Positions 7,396 to 15,894 of a stretch of 35,675 bases of DNA are shown in pieces. The position numbers and the translations under genes are program-made. Source of the stretch: Thermoactinomyces daqus (lineage in GTDB: Bacteria > Bacillota > Bacilli > Thermoactinomycetales > Thermoactinomycetaceae); the NCBI RefSeq assembly GCF_000763315.1, contig NZ_JPST01000029.1:1-35675 (forward strand), in the 5' to 3' direction. Below the pieces are notes generated by a model, which was not told the origin of the DNA, did not search any database, and saw only the letters and a list, made by a program, of their open reading frames with translations. Numbering within the stretch: position 1 is the stretch's first letter; every line of letters begins with the position of its first letter.

Positions 7396-8031
7396 TCAAT
7401 AAGGGGTGATTTTACTTCTTAAAAAGTCGATAGGATGAATTCCTTGATTACTGAATTGAGGAGTGATACGATTTCCCCGTTCTTTCACAAAAAGTGATTC
7501 AGGCTTTTTGTAGAAGTCGATGAGAAGTTGCAGGAATTCTTTCAAACTTGGTGCGATAACAAACTTATTTTCTTCATCTCTGCCGAAATTGATGATTTGC
7601 CCATAGGTTCCCTTTGTATCTGGATCTAAATCGATTCCAATATGATTGCCTACCCCGTCATGAGAAAACGGAATCCATCCTCTATTTATGTACATTTTCT
7701 TGATATGCCCGTCGGGATATGAAGTATAACCTTCTTCTTCATTCCATTCCTCCCGCAAATCATCCCATACTTTCCACTGTTCGTACATTTCGTTTATAGA
7801 CAAAAAGGGGAATCCCATAATAGAAATACCGTAGTCCAAGTCTTCGCCATTGTTACATAAGTACCACTCTTTCAAATCCGAAGGGAGTGACAATTTCATC
7901 TTTTCTTCGAATTGCCTGATTTCTTCGACCGTTGCCGGTTTGTTTTGAAATCCCATATAACCTTTAACTTTTTGACTCAATAGCTTTTGTAATTCGTTCC
8001 ACAATGTTTTAATGGTTTGGTCTGCTCCCAT
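7396..8031 (-). CDS. SMI1/KNR4 (SUKH) family protein
   Basis: 211 residues from ATG 8031, preferred over the longer frame to 8208 because GGAAGGTGTGAGA precedes it and the upstream extension is low-complexity antisense of debris. The SUKH core runs at about residues 30-160: ATVEEIRQFEEKMKLSLPSDLKEWYL, the Gly/Trp-bearing GWIPFSHDGVGNHIGIDLDP, and GQIINFGRDEENKFVIAPSLKEFLQLLIDF. In bacteria these domains are mostly immunity proteins for polymorphic toxins, and some are cell-wall regulators. It sits convergent to the Imm6 island with no toxin next to it, so it is probably an orphan immunity gene. Confidence 0.8.
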   Translation of the reverse strand: MGADQTIKTLWNELQKLLSQKVKGYMGFQNKPATVEEIRQFEEKMKLSLPSDLKEWYLCNNGEDLDYGISIMGFPFLSINEMYEQWKVWDDLREEWNEEEGYTSYPDGHIKKMYINRGWIPFSHDGVGNHIGIDLDPDTKGTYGQIINFGRDEENKFVIAPSLKEFLQLLIDFYKKPESLFVKERGNRITPQFSNQGIHPIDFLRSKITPY

Positions 8032-8198
8032 CGTCTCACACCTTCCACTTAAATTTGCAAATGAAACACCAAGATGATATTCCCTTTTGGGAATCGAGTG
8101 TCTATGGTAAGGCTGAACGAGTGCATCGTCAATGCCTTGTTTTTTTTGCTTGTATATCTTCCCTATCTCAAGCACGAGTAAATTAAACTCTCGTCTGA

Positions 8199-8330
8199 AA
8201 GTTTGCAATCAGTAACGTCATGCAGAAGTTAAATGCAAAAGAGCGTTCCCAAGCTGTCGTCGGGTTGGTTCGCCACAACCCCAAAAGAAGCGAGGATTTG
8301 AAATACTATCGTTTAGGCGGGAAGAGGTGA
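8199..8330 (+). pseudogene. C-terminal scrap of a NarL/LuxR-type response regulator
   Basis: The frame reads ISNVMQKLNAKERSQAVVGL and a short tail to TGA 8328, matching the last two helices of a LuxR-type DNA-binding domain (usual form 'ISNVxxKLxAkxRtqAV'). A stop at 8196 closes the frame on the 5' side and the receiver domain is absent. Confidence 0.65.
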
Positions 8331-8539
8331 CAGTGGACCTAAAATCACGGGATAACACGAATAAACAATTATCAAAAGTTTGCAAATTGTGGTTTATACA
8401 TAAAAGGGTGTGTCAAAAATGAATACCTTTTTTATATATAAAGCTGCAAGGAATGAATTAATTTATACGAACTCTAAAAAAAGCAAAGGGTGAAGAAATC
8501 GAACAGCATCTGTTTTCCGATGATAAGGATGAACTAAGC

Positions 8540-8743
8540 ATGTTCATAAGCCAAACGATCCAACGAACGCTGAAAAAAACAGTCGATCAGACGTTGCAGA
8601 CGATTCATGAAGAGTTGAAGAAGATTCTGGAGCAGTCGGCTATTCTAATGGATCAAATCGATTCGAAGGTAAACGGTTTTATATCACTTACTCTCTCTTT
8701 TTTAACAACTAAGAATAACATGACGAAGAAGGTGAAAATGTGA
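8540..8743 (+). CDS. Small helical ORF coupled to the mrr remnant
   Basis: 67 codons that overlap the Mrr start by four bases (GTGA). The sequence is a long amphipathic helix (TIQRTLKKTVDQTLQTIHEE). The frame stays open about 70 bases upstream (TLKKAKGEEIEQHLFSDDKDELS) without a start codon, so this may be the tail of a damaged gene rather than a full one. I do not recognise it. Confidence 0.35.
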   Translation: MFISQTIQRTLKKTVDQTLQTIHEELKKILEQSAILMDQIDSKVNGFISLTLSFLTTKNNMTKKVKM

Positions 8744-9723
8744 TTCCGGATTATCAAACATTGATGTTGCCTGTTCTGGAATATCTATCCAATGGAAAAG
8801 AGCATACGACGAAAGACCTTAGAGAAGCGATGGCAAGGGAGTTTAAAATAACCGACGAAGCGAGAAAACAACTGCTGCCCAGTGGAAGAAAACCCGTTTT
8901 TGATAATAGAGTCAGTTGGGCATGTACATATCTTAAAAAAGCGAAATTAATTGAAAGTCCCAAACGTGGGATCATCAAAATTACGCATAGAGGACAAAAG
9001 GTATTAAAGAGTAATCCAAGTGAAATCAATAATCAATTTTTATTGCAGTTTGAAGAATTTAGGGGATTTTTTGCGAAAGAAAAAGCAGATCCGGTGATTG
9101 ATAAAACACAGACCAAAGAGCTTGTTAAAACTCCGAGAGAAACATTGAGCGAGAGTTATGAACTGATTAGAAAAGAATTGGCTGAAGAGCTGTTAGAACA
9201 AGTCATGAAATGTTCTCCGGATTTTTTTGAGAATCTTGTAGTTAAGTTGTTAGTAGCAATGGGATATGGAGGATCTTTAGAGGATGCAGGTCAAAGAGTT
9301 GGAGGTACGGGTGATGGGGGGATTGATGGTGTTATAAAAGAAGATAAACTTGGATTGAGCCAGATCTACATTCAAGCAAAGAGATGGGACAAGACGGTTG
9401 GCAGTCCCGAAATTCAACAGTTTGCCGGCGCTTGGCGGCAGATCCGGCGGCAGGGTAACGCCTTGGACAGCCAGAAGAAAGCGGGTTGCTGTCCCGGTGT
9501 CATTCTCGCCGGAGTGCATCCGGGTGAAGTACATCGTTCCCTGATGAAGGGGAAATGTTTGCAACACTTCATATGTATCGCGAATCCATTTGCCCTTGCG
9601 TGCATTGCTCATCAGTCAATACTCCTTTATTTATCTTGTTTGGTATCTCTCATTTTACCATGCCTTGAGGCGGGAATATATCGAAAATCAAGGATGTTTT
9701 CCGGCTTTGAAACAGTTTTATGA
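8740..9723 (+). pseudogene. mrr: Mrr-type restriction endonuclease, catalytic domain truncated by foreign DNA
   Basis: The GTG at 8740 follows AAGGTGAAAAT. Residues 1-95 form the Mrr N-terminal winged-helix region. Residues 150-231 are the start of the Mrr catalytic domain (DFFENLVVKLLVAMGYGG, then GGTGDGGIDGVIKEDKLGL and IYIQAKRW), with active-site D196 and Q212-x-K214 present. Intact Mrr goes on after 'EIQxFAGA' with a strand-rich C-terminus (typically ITTSxFS...). Here homology stops at A231 (about 9432) and turns into unrelated GC-richer sequence read in an arbitrary frame to 9723. Mrr proteins cut methylated DNA; this copy has probably lost function. It may still bind DNA. Confidence 0.75.
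9433..9612 (-). other. Foreign segment with the 5' end of a minus-strand gene, cut by the mrr junction
   Basis: On the minus strand ATG 9612 has a good AAAGGAG site nine bases upstream and opens MSNARKGKWIRDTYEVLQTF. After about 60 codons it runs into the antisense of mrr at about 9432, so the coding part is a truncated N-terminus. I do not recognise the family; a transposase or phage gene is possible. No inverted repeats are visible at the junction. Confidence 0.4.
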
Positions 9724-9794
9724 CTTATTATTCGGGATATTTTCGATAATCACAGACCAAGCATCATGACAGATGAGGAGTGCAGCACAAATTT

Positions 9795-9823
9795 AAAAAA
9801 AAGAGAGGCGCGAATCGCCTCTC
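9795..9823 (-). terminator. Terminator of the mannitol operon
   Basis: On the minus strand GAGAGGCG, loop ATTCG, CGCCTCTC, then eight T residues: a textbook intrinsic terminator ten bases after the mtlD stop. Confidence 0.92.
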
Positions 9824-9833
9824 ACACGAAAGA

Positions 9834-10988
9834 TTAGTTTTTACGGGCCTTCAGATCATCCAGTTTTTCCAAAATCAGCGGGAATAAAGGGGAATCCGGT
9901 TTGATTTTGGTATAGAGTTGAACGGTTTCAGCAAGCCCTTTTTCCTTGATGTCTTTCTGGATTTGAACGGCTTCCTCATCCCCCGCGTAATCAAACAGAA
10001 ATGCGGAAGCAATGCCGATACACAGGTTTTCGGGAATGATTCCATAGTTTAAGGATTGTACGGCCGGACCGACCAAGCGGTCATCAGGGCCGAGTTTTCT
10101 TATGGGTGACCGGCCGATTCTTGTCACTTGATCAGCAAGATGGGGATTGGAGAAGCGATCCAGGATCTTGTTTCGATACTGCTCCTGTTGTTCCGGCTGA
10201 AAGGAATGTTTGGCAACGAGCAGGCGGCTTGTTTCTGCCATCGCCTGTTCGGTTACTTGCCGGATGTAAGGATCTTGCAATCCCTCCGCAATGGTCTGAT
10301 AACCAAAATGATAGCTGAGATAAGCTGCGGTGGCGTGACCGGTATTAACCGTGTACAGCTTGCGTTCGATATAAGGCTGCAGATCATCGACATAAGTGAT
10401 TCCTTTGATATCCGGGATTTCCCCGACAATTGCCGAGCGGTCAACCACCCATTCGTAAAAAGGTTCAACCGTGACAAGAAGTTTGTCTTCGTGCTTTTGC
10501 AATGGAACAATCCGGTCCACTGCGGCATTTGGAAAGCCGACCAGTTCATCTGCTTTTTTCCGATCCGCTTCGCTTAAATGATGGTAGACAGCTTCTTTTA
10601 AAAGGGAACTTCCGCCGACCATATTTTCACAGGCGATCAGATTGAGCGGTTGAGCATTTTTTTTGAACCGCTCGCTCAGTCCTTCCGCGATGGTTGGAGC
10701 AATCCGTTGCAAAACATTGGGGCCGACGGCGGTGGTGATCAGGTTGGCATCGAGCATTTCTGTTACGACGGTATGGAGATCCCGGCTGTTGATGGCCCGG
10801 ACTCCCTTTACCCGGATCTGTTGGCGGGTGTGATCAGCCATTTCGACGATATATTCCCGCCTGCGATTGATTTCATCCACCAATTCCTGAACCACATCCG
10901 CAAAACAAACTTCATATCCGGAGTGGTTCAGCAACAAGCCGATAAAGCCCCGGCCGATATTTCCGGCACCGAAGTGCAATGCCTTCAT
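9834..10988 (-). CDS. mtlD: Mannitol-1-phosphate 5-dehydrogenase
   Basis: 384 residues (family about 370-390). It oxidises mannitol-1-phosphate to fructose-6-phosphate with NAD+ in the cytosol, the last step of mannitol entry into glycolysis. The N-terminal nucleotide-binding motif is MKALHFGAGNIGRGFIG. The catalytic C-terminal domain carries KLYTVNTGHATAAYLSYHFGYQTIAEGLQDP, the polyol-dehydrogenase signature with the conserved K-x5-H arrangement. Two bases separate its ATG from the mtlF stop, so it is the last gene of mtlA-R-F-D and is followed at once by the operon terminator. Nothing is unusual in it. Confidence 0.95.
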   Translation of the reverse strand: MKALHFGAGNIGRGFIGLLLNHSGYEVCFADVVQELVDEINRRREYIVEMADHTRQQIRVKGVRAINSRDLHTVVTEMLDANLITTAVGPNVLQRIAPTIAEGLSERFKKNAQPLNLIACENMVGGSSLLKEAVYHHLSEADRKKADELVGFPNAAVDRIVPLQKHEDKLLVTVEPFYEWVVDRSAIVGEIPDIKGITYVDDLQPYIERKLYTVNTGHATAAYLSYHFGYQTIAEGLQDPYIRQVTEQAMAETSRLLVAKHSFQPEQQEQYRNKILDRFSNPHLADQVTRIGRSPIRKLGPDDRLVGPAVQSLNYGIIPENLCIGIASAFLFDYAGDEEAVQIQKDIKEKGLAETVQLYTKIKPDSPLFPLILEKLDDLKARKN

Positions 10989-10990
10989 TT

Positions 10991-11422
10991 TTAGATTCCC
11001 CCTTCCACAAGGGCGAGCAACTCATCGGCAGAATCAGCCTGAACCATTTTCTTTACATTTTCTTCTTCAGAAAAGAGGATGGCGAGGTTGGAGAGAATCT
11101 CCAGATGCTCGTCGCCGACAGCGGCAATGCCGATCACCAAATAAGCGGTATTGCCGTTGCCAAAATCGACTCCGTCCGGAATTTGAACGATGGAGATTCC
11201 GGTTGAACGAATCCATTTTTTGGAATCATTTGTGCCGTGCGGAATGGCAACGCCGTTGCCGAGATAAGTAGTGACTGCTTCCTCGCGCTCTATCATTTTC
11301 TCAATATATTCTGGTGTTACATGATTTCCTTGAACTAACAATTGTCCGGCGCATTCAATTGCTTCTTTCTTCGAATTTACTTTTTGGTTGATAAGAATTT
11401 TATCTTTGGATAAAATGCTCAT
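10991..11422 (-). CDS. mtlF: Mannitol-specific PTS enzyme IIA
   Basis: 143 residues from ATG 11422, the same length as Bacillus MtlF. A GTG at 11431 overlapping the mtlR stop (GTGA) would add three residues, but the GGGAG site fits the ATG better. The soluble IIA protein takes phosphate from HPr on H62 (NGVAIPHGTND) and passes it to the IIB domain of MtlA. The C-terminal half shows the IIA-Mtl fold segments (WIRSTGISIVQIPDGVDFG, GDEHLEILSNLA). Its phosphorylation state also feeds regulation of MtlR through the PTS. It is translationally coupled to mtlR. Confidence 0.95.
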   Translation of the reverse strand: MSILSKDKILINQKVNSKKEAIECAGQLLVQGNHVTPEYIEKMIEREEAVTTYLGNGVAIPHGTNDSKKWIRSTGISIVQIPDGVDFGNGNTAYLVIGIAAVGDEHLEILSNLAILFSEEENVKKMVQADSADELLALVEGGI

Positions 11423-11427
11423 TCTGC

Positions 11428-13524
11428 TCACTCCCGGGTGTTGATTTTTTTCAGAGAAAATGGGGTTAACTTTTCGACGAAATATTGCCGGATGAGGTCC
11501 TGATCATGGGTTTCAAGAAGTTTTACCGTTTCCGGCTCCATTAACAATGCGCTGATCTCACTCAGCACCTCTACTGCTTCACGGGAAATGGAAACAGGGC
11601 TTAACATGAAAAGAAGTTTATCAATTTCCACCATCCCTTCATCCATCGCTTTGATCAGGAATGGCCGGCTGAGTGGATAGAGGGAAAAAGAGATCCGAAT
11701 TACCTGGTCGCTGCGGCAATGGAAAAAGCCCAGTTTGGCATCGGGAATTCCCAAACCGCCCAATTTCTCCCGTTCGAGCAGCTGACGGACGATTGGTTCA
11801 CTCTGTTTGATGATTCCTTTGCTTTTCAGTGTTTCGGCTGCCTGAAGGAGGATCTCTTCCAAGCTCATCCCATGATTTTCGATTTCCATCACATGAAATT
11901 GCTTCAACAAATCAATCACATGCCCAAGTGTCGAGTGGACGGATTCCAGTTGGTCCAATTGATTGTTTTTTGGTGTATGACCGATTTTTTTTGCAATCGA
12001 TGCAGGTTTGTATCGATGTAAAAAGGCATGGATTTTTTCAATTTCCTCTTTTGTCAGCATCGGGCTTACCCTGATGTATTCCTCAGGGCTTTTGGATGGA
12101 ATCGGGATTGTCGAGAGAATAAAGTCGTATTCTTTTTCATCGATCTTGTTGATTTCAAACACCGAAACATTTCGCAGCACCTGGATTTCCGGAATGGCGC
12201 TTTTCAGGCGGCTCGCCAGCATTTTTGCCGATCCGATCCCGCTCGAGCATACGATCAGGACGCGAAAGCGTTTTTTGGCCCGCATTGTTTTTTCCAATGA
12301 GGACCCGATATGCATGACGAGATAACCGATTTCTTCTTCGGGTACATGCAGGCGGGGGAATGCTGCCCTCGCCGCCTGCTGTACGATCTGAAATAAGTCC
12401 GGGTAATCTTCTTTGATTTTGCCAAGCAGCGGATTCCGGATTTTCATGTTTCCCTTCATTCTGTGAAGAGCCGGTTCCAAATGGGTGATCAAACCTTTGA
12501 GCAGCGAACGGTCTTCGCTGAGCATGACCCCCAGTTTTTCCTCGCAAAAGTGAATCAGCTTTTTGGCAGTGGCTGTCAATTCCGCGTTGCTTTCTTCCGG
12601 CAGGCCGGTCTGTGCAAGCCTCAGCTTGGCTCCTCTTAGGTGCATGGTGACATACCCGATTTCGTCTTTGGGAAAAGGAAGGGCAAAATGTGATTCCAAT
12701 TGTGCGACGATCTGTTCCGCGATCCGAAACTCCGGTGTACTTTCCAGTTTTTTTAAATAAAGCGGGTCGATATCGATCTTTTCTCCCTTCGCAATCCGTT
12801 CAATCACCAAAGAAAGATGGATGACCAGCCCGATAAAGGCACTGTCCGCCAGAGGATGAGGAAGCTGTTCGTTCACATCCTGCAAGGCGTTTTCAATCGC
12901 CAACAGTTTTTCTTTAGGGATGAGATTGAGCAATCTCTCTGCCGCAGTATCGATGTTCTTAAGAGCCTTGTTTTGGATATTCTCCTTCAACAAACCGATC
13001 AGTTGCGATTCTTTCAGATTCTCGAAGATCAGTGCGCTGATCGCTTTTCTCTTCTGCGCTTCGGTTCCCGCGATCTCCACACCGTATCCGCGGCGACGGA
13101 TCAGTTGAAGGTGAAATCGCTTGATCCAATCGCTCAATTGGTCAAGATCATGACTGATCGTTGCGGGTGTCACCTTCAGGTCATAGGCGAGCGAGATGAT
13201 TTTCAGCGGTTCCGTCGCTTCCAACAACGTGCACAGGATAATCGTTTTTCTTTCATCCGGCGTGTATTCCGTAGGATCCGCCTGGAATAACATTTCTTTC
13301 AGTTCGTTCAGTTTCTTTTGCGATCCTTGAATGGAAAGCCCCGTTCCGGCTTTTTTTCTGAGAGTCAGTTCGTATTTTTTCAGTAACTTTTCGATCTCTT
13401 TCAATTCCCGGTGAATGGTGCGGGAACTGACCTGGATTTCTTCTGCTATTTTACCGATAGTGCTTTCTTCGTCATCTCTCAACAGAATTTCAAGAATATG
13501 ACGCTGTCTTGATGAAATGTGCAT
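11428..13524 (-). CDS. mtlR: PRD-containing transcriptional activator of the mannitol operon
   Basis: 698 residues, normal for MtlR. Domains in order: two N-terminal helix-turn-helix regions (about 5-60 and 85-150), PRD1 (about 190-300, H236 and H295), PRD2 (about 310-415, H348 and H405), a IIB-Gat-like domain with C426 (VLIVCSSGIGSAKM) and a IIA-like domain with H602 (LGFFHCRS). In Bacillus and Geobacillus, HPr-dependent phosphorylation of PRD2 activates MtlR, while EIIA/EIIB-dependent phosphorylation of the C-terminal domains reports mannitol uptake. All these phospho-sites are kept, so regulation should work the same way. It lies 46 bases after mtlA and overlaps mtlF, and probably acts at the site 15115-15137. 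Confidence 0.95.
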   Translation of the reverse strand: MHISSRQRHILEILLRDDEESTIGKIAEEIQVSSRTIHRELKEIEKLLKKYELTLRKKAGTGLSIQGSQKKLNELKEMLFQADPTEYTPDERKTIILCTLLEATEPLKIISLAYDLKVTPATISHDLDQLSDWIKRFHLQLIRRRGYGVEIAGTEAQKRKAISALIFENLKESQLIGLLKENIQNKALKNIDTAAERLLNLIPKEKLLAIENALQDVNEQLPHPLADSAFIGLVIHLSLVIERIAKGEKIDIDPLYLKKLESTPEFRIAEQIVAQLESHFALPFPKDEIGYVTMHLRGAKLRLAQTGLPEESNAELTATAKKLIHFCEEKLGVMLSEDRSLLKGLITHLEPALHRMKGNMKIRNPLLGKIKEDYPDLFQIVQQAARAAFPRLHVPEEEIGYLVMHIGSSLEKTMRAKKRFRVLIVCSSGIGSAKMLASRLKSAIPEIQVLRNVSVFEINKIDEKEYDFILSTIPIPSKSPEEYIRVSPMLTKEEIEKIHAFLHRYKPASIAKKIGHTPKNNQLDQLESVHSTLGHVIDLLKQFHVMEIENHGMSLEEILLQAAETLKSKGIIKQSEPIVRQLLEREKLGGLGIPDAKLGFFHCRSDQVIRISFSLYPLSRPFLIKAMDEGMVEIDKLLFMLSPVSISREAVEVLSEISALLMEPETVKLLETHDQDLIRQYFVEKLTPFSLKKINTRE

Positions 13525-13570
13525 TATTGGCTTACCTCAGACTTTCCGAAAGAGCTGAACACCTGAAGGA

Positions 13571-15010
13571 TCACGAGTGTTTATTTTCATTTTGCTCTTT
13601 CAGCCGTTGAGTCAATTCGTCATATCTGGGGCTGTTCAAGAAATTATCGACCGAGATGTGCTCCGCATCGGGTAATTTAGTTTTTGCGCGATCGGTCAGC
13701 GTTTTTTGCGTCACTACGATATCCGCATCTTCGGGCAGATCATTGATGGCGGTATTGGTTACTTCGACGTCAATACCGGCATCTTTGAATTTTTTCCGCA
13801 AGATGGAAGCGCCCATGGCACTGGAACCCATTCCTGCATCACAAGCGAAGACCACTTTTTTAACGGATGCCGCTTTTGTTTGTGGCGCAATGGCCTGATT
13901 CATTACGCTGCTTTTCTTTCCTTTCATCTCCTGTACCTTATCGGCAGCTTTTGCCAAATCATCGTCATCTGCTGCCGAGGTTTTCAGGAATACAGCGGAG
14001 ATCAGGAAAGATACCACCGTACTGACGACAATCCCGGCCAGTACGGGCAGAAGGCCGCCTTTGGGAGCCATTGCGATCAGCGCAAAGATACTTCCCGGCG
14101 ATGGAACTGCCACCAGACCTGCATGCAGGATTTGGAAGGTGAATACACCGCTCATTCCCCCCGCGATCACGGCCAGAACCAAACGGGGTTTCATGAGGAT
14201 ATACGGGAAATAGATTTCGTGAATTCCTCCCAGGAAATGAATGATGGCTGCACCGGGGGCTGATTGTTTGGCGGTTCCACGGCCAAACAGCCAGTAGCCC
14301 AGCAGAATGCCCAGCCCGGGACCCGGATTTGGTTCCAGAAGGAAAAAGATGGATTTGCCGGCGGCTGATGCTTCCTTGAATCCCAAGGGGCTCAGGACGC
14401 CGTGGTTAATTGCATTGTTGAGGAACAGCACTTTGGCCGGTTCAATCACAATGCTGGCCAGCGGGAGCAGTCCGGCATGCACAATCCATTCCACACCGGA
14501 AGCCAAAGCCTGGGTTAAGGCAGCGACGATGGGTCCGATGGCGATAAAACCCAAAATGGTCAAAATCGCACCGACAATACCCGCGGAAAAGTTATTGACG
14601 AGCATTTCAAAACCCGTGGGAATTTTTCCTTTGAAAAGCCGGTCAACCAGTTTGATCACGAGACCGCCCAGAGGGCCCATGATCATCGCGCCCAAAAACA
14701 TGGGAATATCTGTAGCAATAATAATTCCCATTGTGGCCAGGGCTCCGATCACTCCGCCACGCACATCGTAAACCATCTTGCCCCCGGTGTATCCGATGAG
14801 AAGGGGCAACAAGTATTTGATGATCGGATCAACCAGTTCAGCCAACTTTTCATTGGGGAACCAGCCTGTCGGAATAAATAATGCCGTAATCAATCCCCAA
14901 GCGATAAATGCCCCGATATTCGGCATCACCATGCCGCTTAAAAATCTCCCCAATTTCTGGATGCGAACGCGGAGATTCAGATCATTTTCCTGTTTAAGCG
15001 ACTCATCCAT
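13571..15010 (-). CDS. mtlA: Mannitol-specific PTS enzyme IICB permease
   Basis: 479 residues. The N-terminal IIC domain (about 20-345) is the membrane channel and substrate site, with the conserved loop GGIHEIYFPYILMKP (261-275). The C-terminal IIB domain (about 384-470) has the phospho-accepting C390 in VVFACDAGMGSSAMG. The IIA domain is absent and supplied by mtlF, as in other Bacillales. It imports mannitol and phosphorylates it to mannitol-1-phosphate, the MtlD substrate. ATG 15010 follows GAGGGAGG. First gene of the operon. Confidence 0.96.
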   Translation of the reverse strand: MDESLKQENDLNLRVRIQKLGRFLSGMVMPNIGAFIAWGLITALFIPTGWFPNEKLAELVDPIIKYLLPLLIGYTGGKMVYDVRGGVIGALATMGIIIATDIPMFLGAMIMGPLGGLVIKLVDRLFKGKIPTGFEMLVNNFSAGIVGAILTILGFIAIGPIVAALTQALASGVEWIVHAGLLPLASIVIEPAKVLFLNNAINHGVLSPLGFKEASAAGKSIFFLLEPNPGPGLGILLGYWLFGRGTAKQSAPGAAIIHFLGGIHEIYFPYILMKPRLVLAVIAGGMSGVFTFQILHAGLVAVPSPGSIFALIAMAPKGGLLPVLAGIVVSTVVSFLISAVFLKTSAADDDDLAKAADKVQEMKGKKSSVMNQAIAPQTKAASVKKVVFACDAGMGSSAMGASILRKKFKDAGIDVEVTNTAINDLPEDADIVVTQKTLTDRAKTKLPDAEHISVDNFLNSPRYDELTQRLKEQNENKHS

Positions 15011-15114
15011 GATCGATATCCTCCCTCTATGTTAAATTTTTAAAAAGATGATAAGATCCGTTAACTCCATAGTAAAAAGAGATGGTTTTCGATTCAACAA
15101 AATGAAAATATAGT

Positions 15115-15137
15115 TTCGTCACAATAGATGTTGACAA
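15115..15137 (-). promoter_or_regulatory. Likely MtlR operator in the mtl promoter region
   Basis: TTCGTCACA-ATAGA-TGTTGACAA is an imperfect inverted repeat close to the published MtlR site form (TTGnCACA n4 TGTGnCAA), about 105 bases upstream of mtlA. On the minus strand it carries a TTGTCA that could serve as a -35 box with TATATT 19 bases on, a suboptimal spacing that fits an activator-dependent promoter. Confidence 0.6.
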
Positions 15138-15198
15138 AATTAAAATAGACAATGCTTGAAGTTCAGACAAAAGCACGCGAAGCGTTTTTTTAGCAATG

Positions 15199-15234
15199 AA
15201 AAAAAGTTGCCAGCATCGTGATCGCCGGCAACTT
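15199..15234 (-). terminator. Terminator behind the DeoR-type pseudogene
   Basis: On the minus strand AAGTTGCCGGC, a nine-base loop, GCTGGCAACTT and a run of T form an 11-bp stem with one mismatch. It keeps read-through from the relic out of the mtl promoter. Confidence 0.8.
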
Positions 15235-15260
15235 CGCAGAGGGGGAAAAGCGTTTTGACA

Positions 15261-15735
15261 TCAGTCGGATTGGTCGGCGGCAACAAGGCGGATCTGATGT
15301 TGTTCGGCATAATCCCAACACGCTTTGCCTGAAGCGGTATCGGTGATAATACAATCGATCTCATCCAGACTGCAATAAGTGATCAATGCGTATTTGCTGA
15401 ATGTATGATGGTCAATCAATAAATGGATTTCCGGTCTTCTTGTCACGATGGCTTTTTTACTTTCCCTTTCGAGCGGAGGGGAATGGGTTATCCCTTTTGT
15501 GATTGAGACTCCGGCCGAGCCATAAACGCTTGGTTTATATTATAGGATGTCAATAAATCCATGTTTTTAAAACGGATAAATGCGTTGGTTTCACGGTCGA
15601 GTACGCCCCCCGATGGCAAGGAGATTCAGATTTTGATCAGGGAAAGCGTTGACGATCAAATTGAGACTATCCTTCATAATGGTCGCATGTTTCGTTTGCA
15701 AGTACCCGGCTGTTTCCAATGAATTCGGATGAGGC
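15261..15735 (-). pseudogene. Decayed DeoR/GlpR-family sugar-operon regulator
   Basis: The effector (DeoRC) domain can be read in pieces on the minus strand: SLETAGYLQTKHATIMKDSLNLIVNAFPDQNLNLLAIGG (near 15610-15735), a frame change, VLDRETNAFIRFKNMDLLTSYNINQAFMA (near 15515-15605), another change, then GVSITKGITHSPPLERESKKAIV and IHLLIDHHTFSKYALITYCSLDEIDCIITD to the stop at 15261. This order matches DeoR-family proteins. The N-terminal helix-turn-helix is gone. Two frameshifts plus the missing DNA-binding domain make it dead. The original target operon is unknown. Confidence 0.8.
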
Positions 15736-15790
15736 GGACACCTGAAATTAAAATAATAATATTCTATTATTTATGTATTAACTAAACTAT

Positions 15791-15818
15791 TTGATTTATT
15801 AGAAATATATATTATAAT
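15791..15818 (+). promoter_or_regulatory. Promoter of the aspartate/amino-acid permease gene
   Basis: TTGATT (15791-15796), 16 bases, TATAAT (15813-15818), in a very AT-rich tract (about 15745-15835), 77 bases before the permease ATG. The tract 15736-15790 holds no gene. Confidence 0.65.
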
Positions 15819-15894
15819 AAAATAGATTTATATATATACAAAAGTCCCAAGCGATGTCGGTTTATTTGCAAGAATATTCGAAAGGAGAGGCGGT

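Noticed and set aside
8032-8208. N-terminal extension of the SUKH protein to 8208
   Set aside because: The internal ATG 8031 has a proper ribosome site, and the extension does not resemble the family and overlaps the LuxR scrap antisense.
9433-9640. Insertion sequence inside mrr
   Set aside because: No terminal inverted repeats, target duplication or recognised transposase; only a foreign junction can be supported.
15060-15110. CcpA cre site in the mtlA leader (around TGGTTTTCGATTCA)
   Set aside because: The CG and flanking bases do not line up with the cre consensus on either strand.
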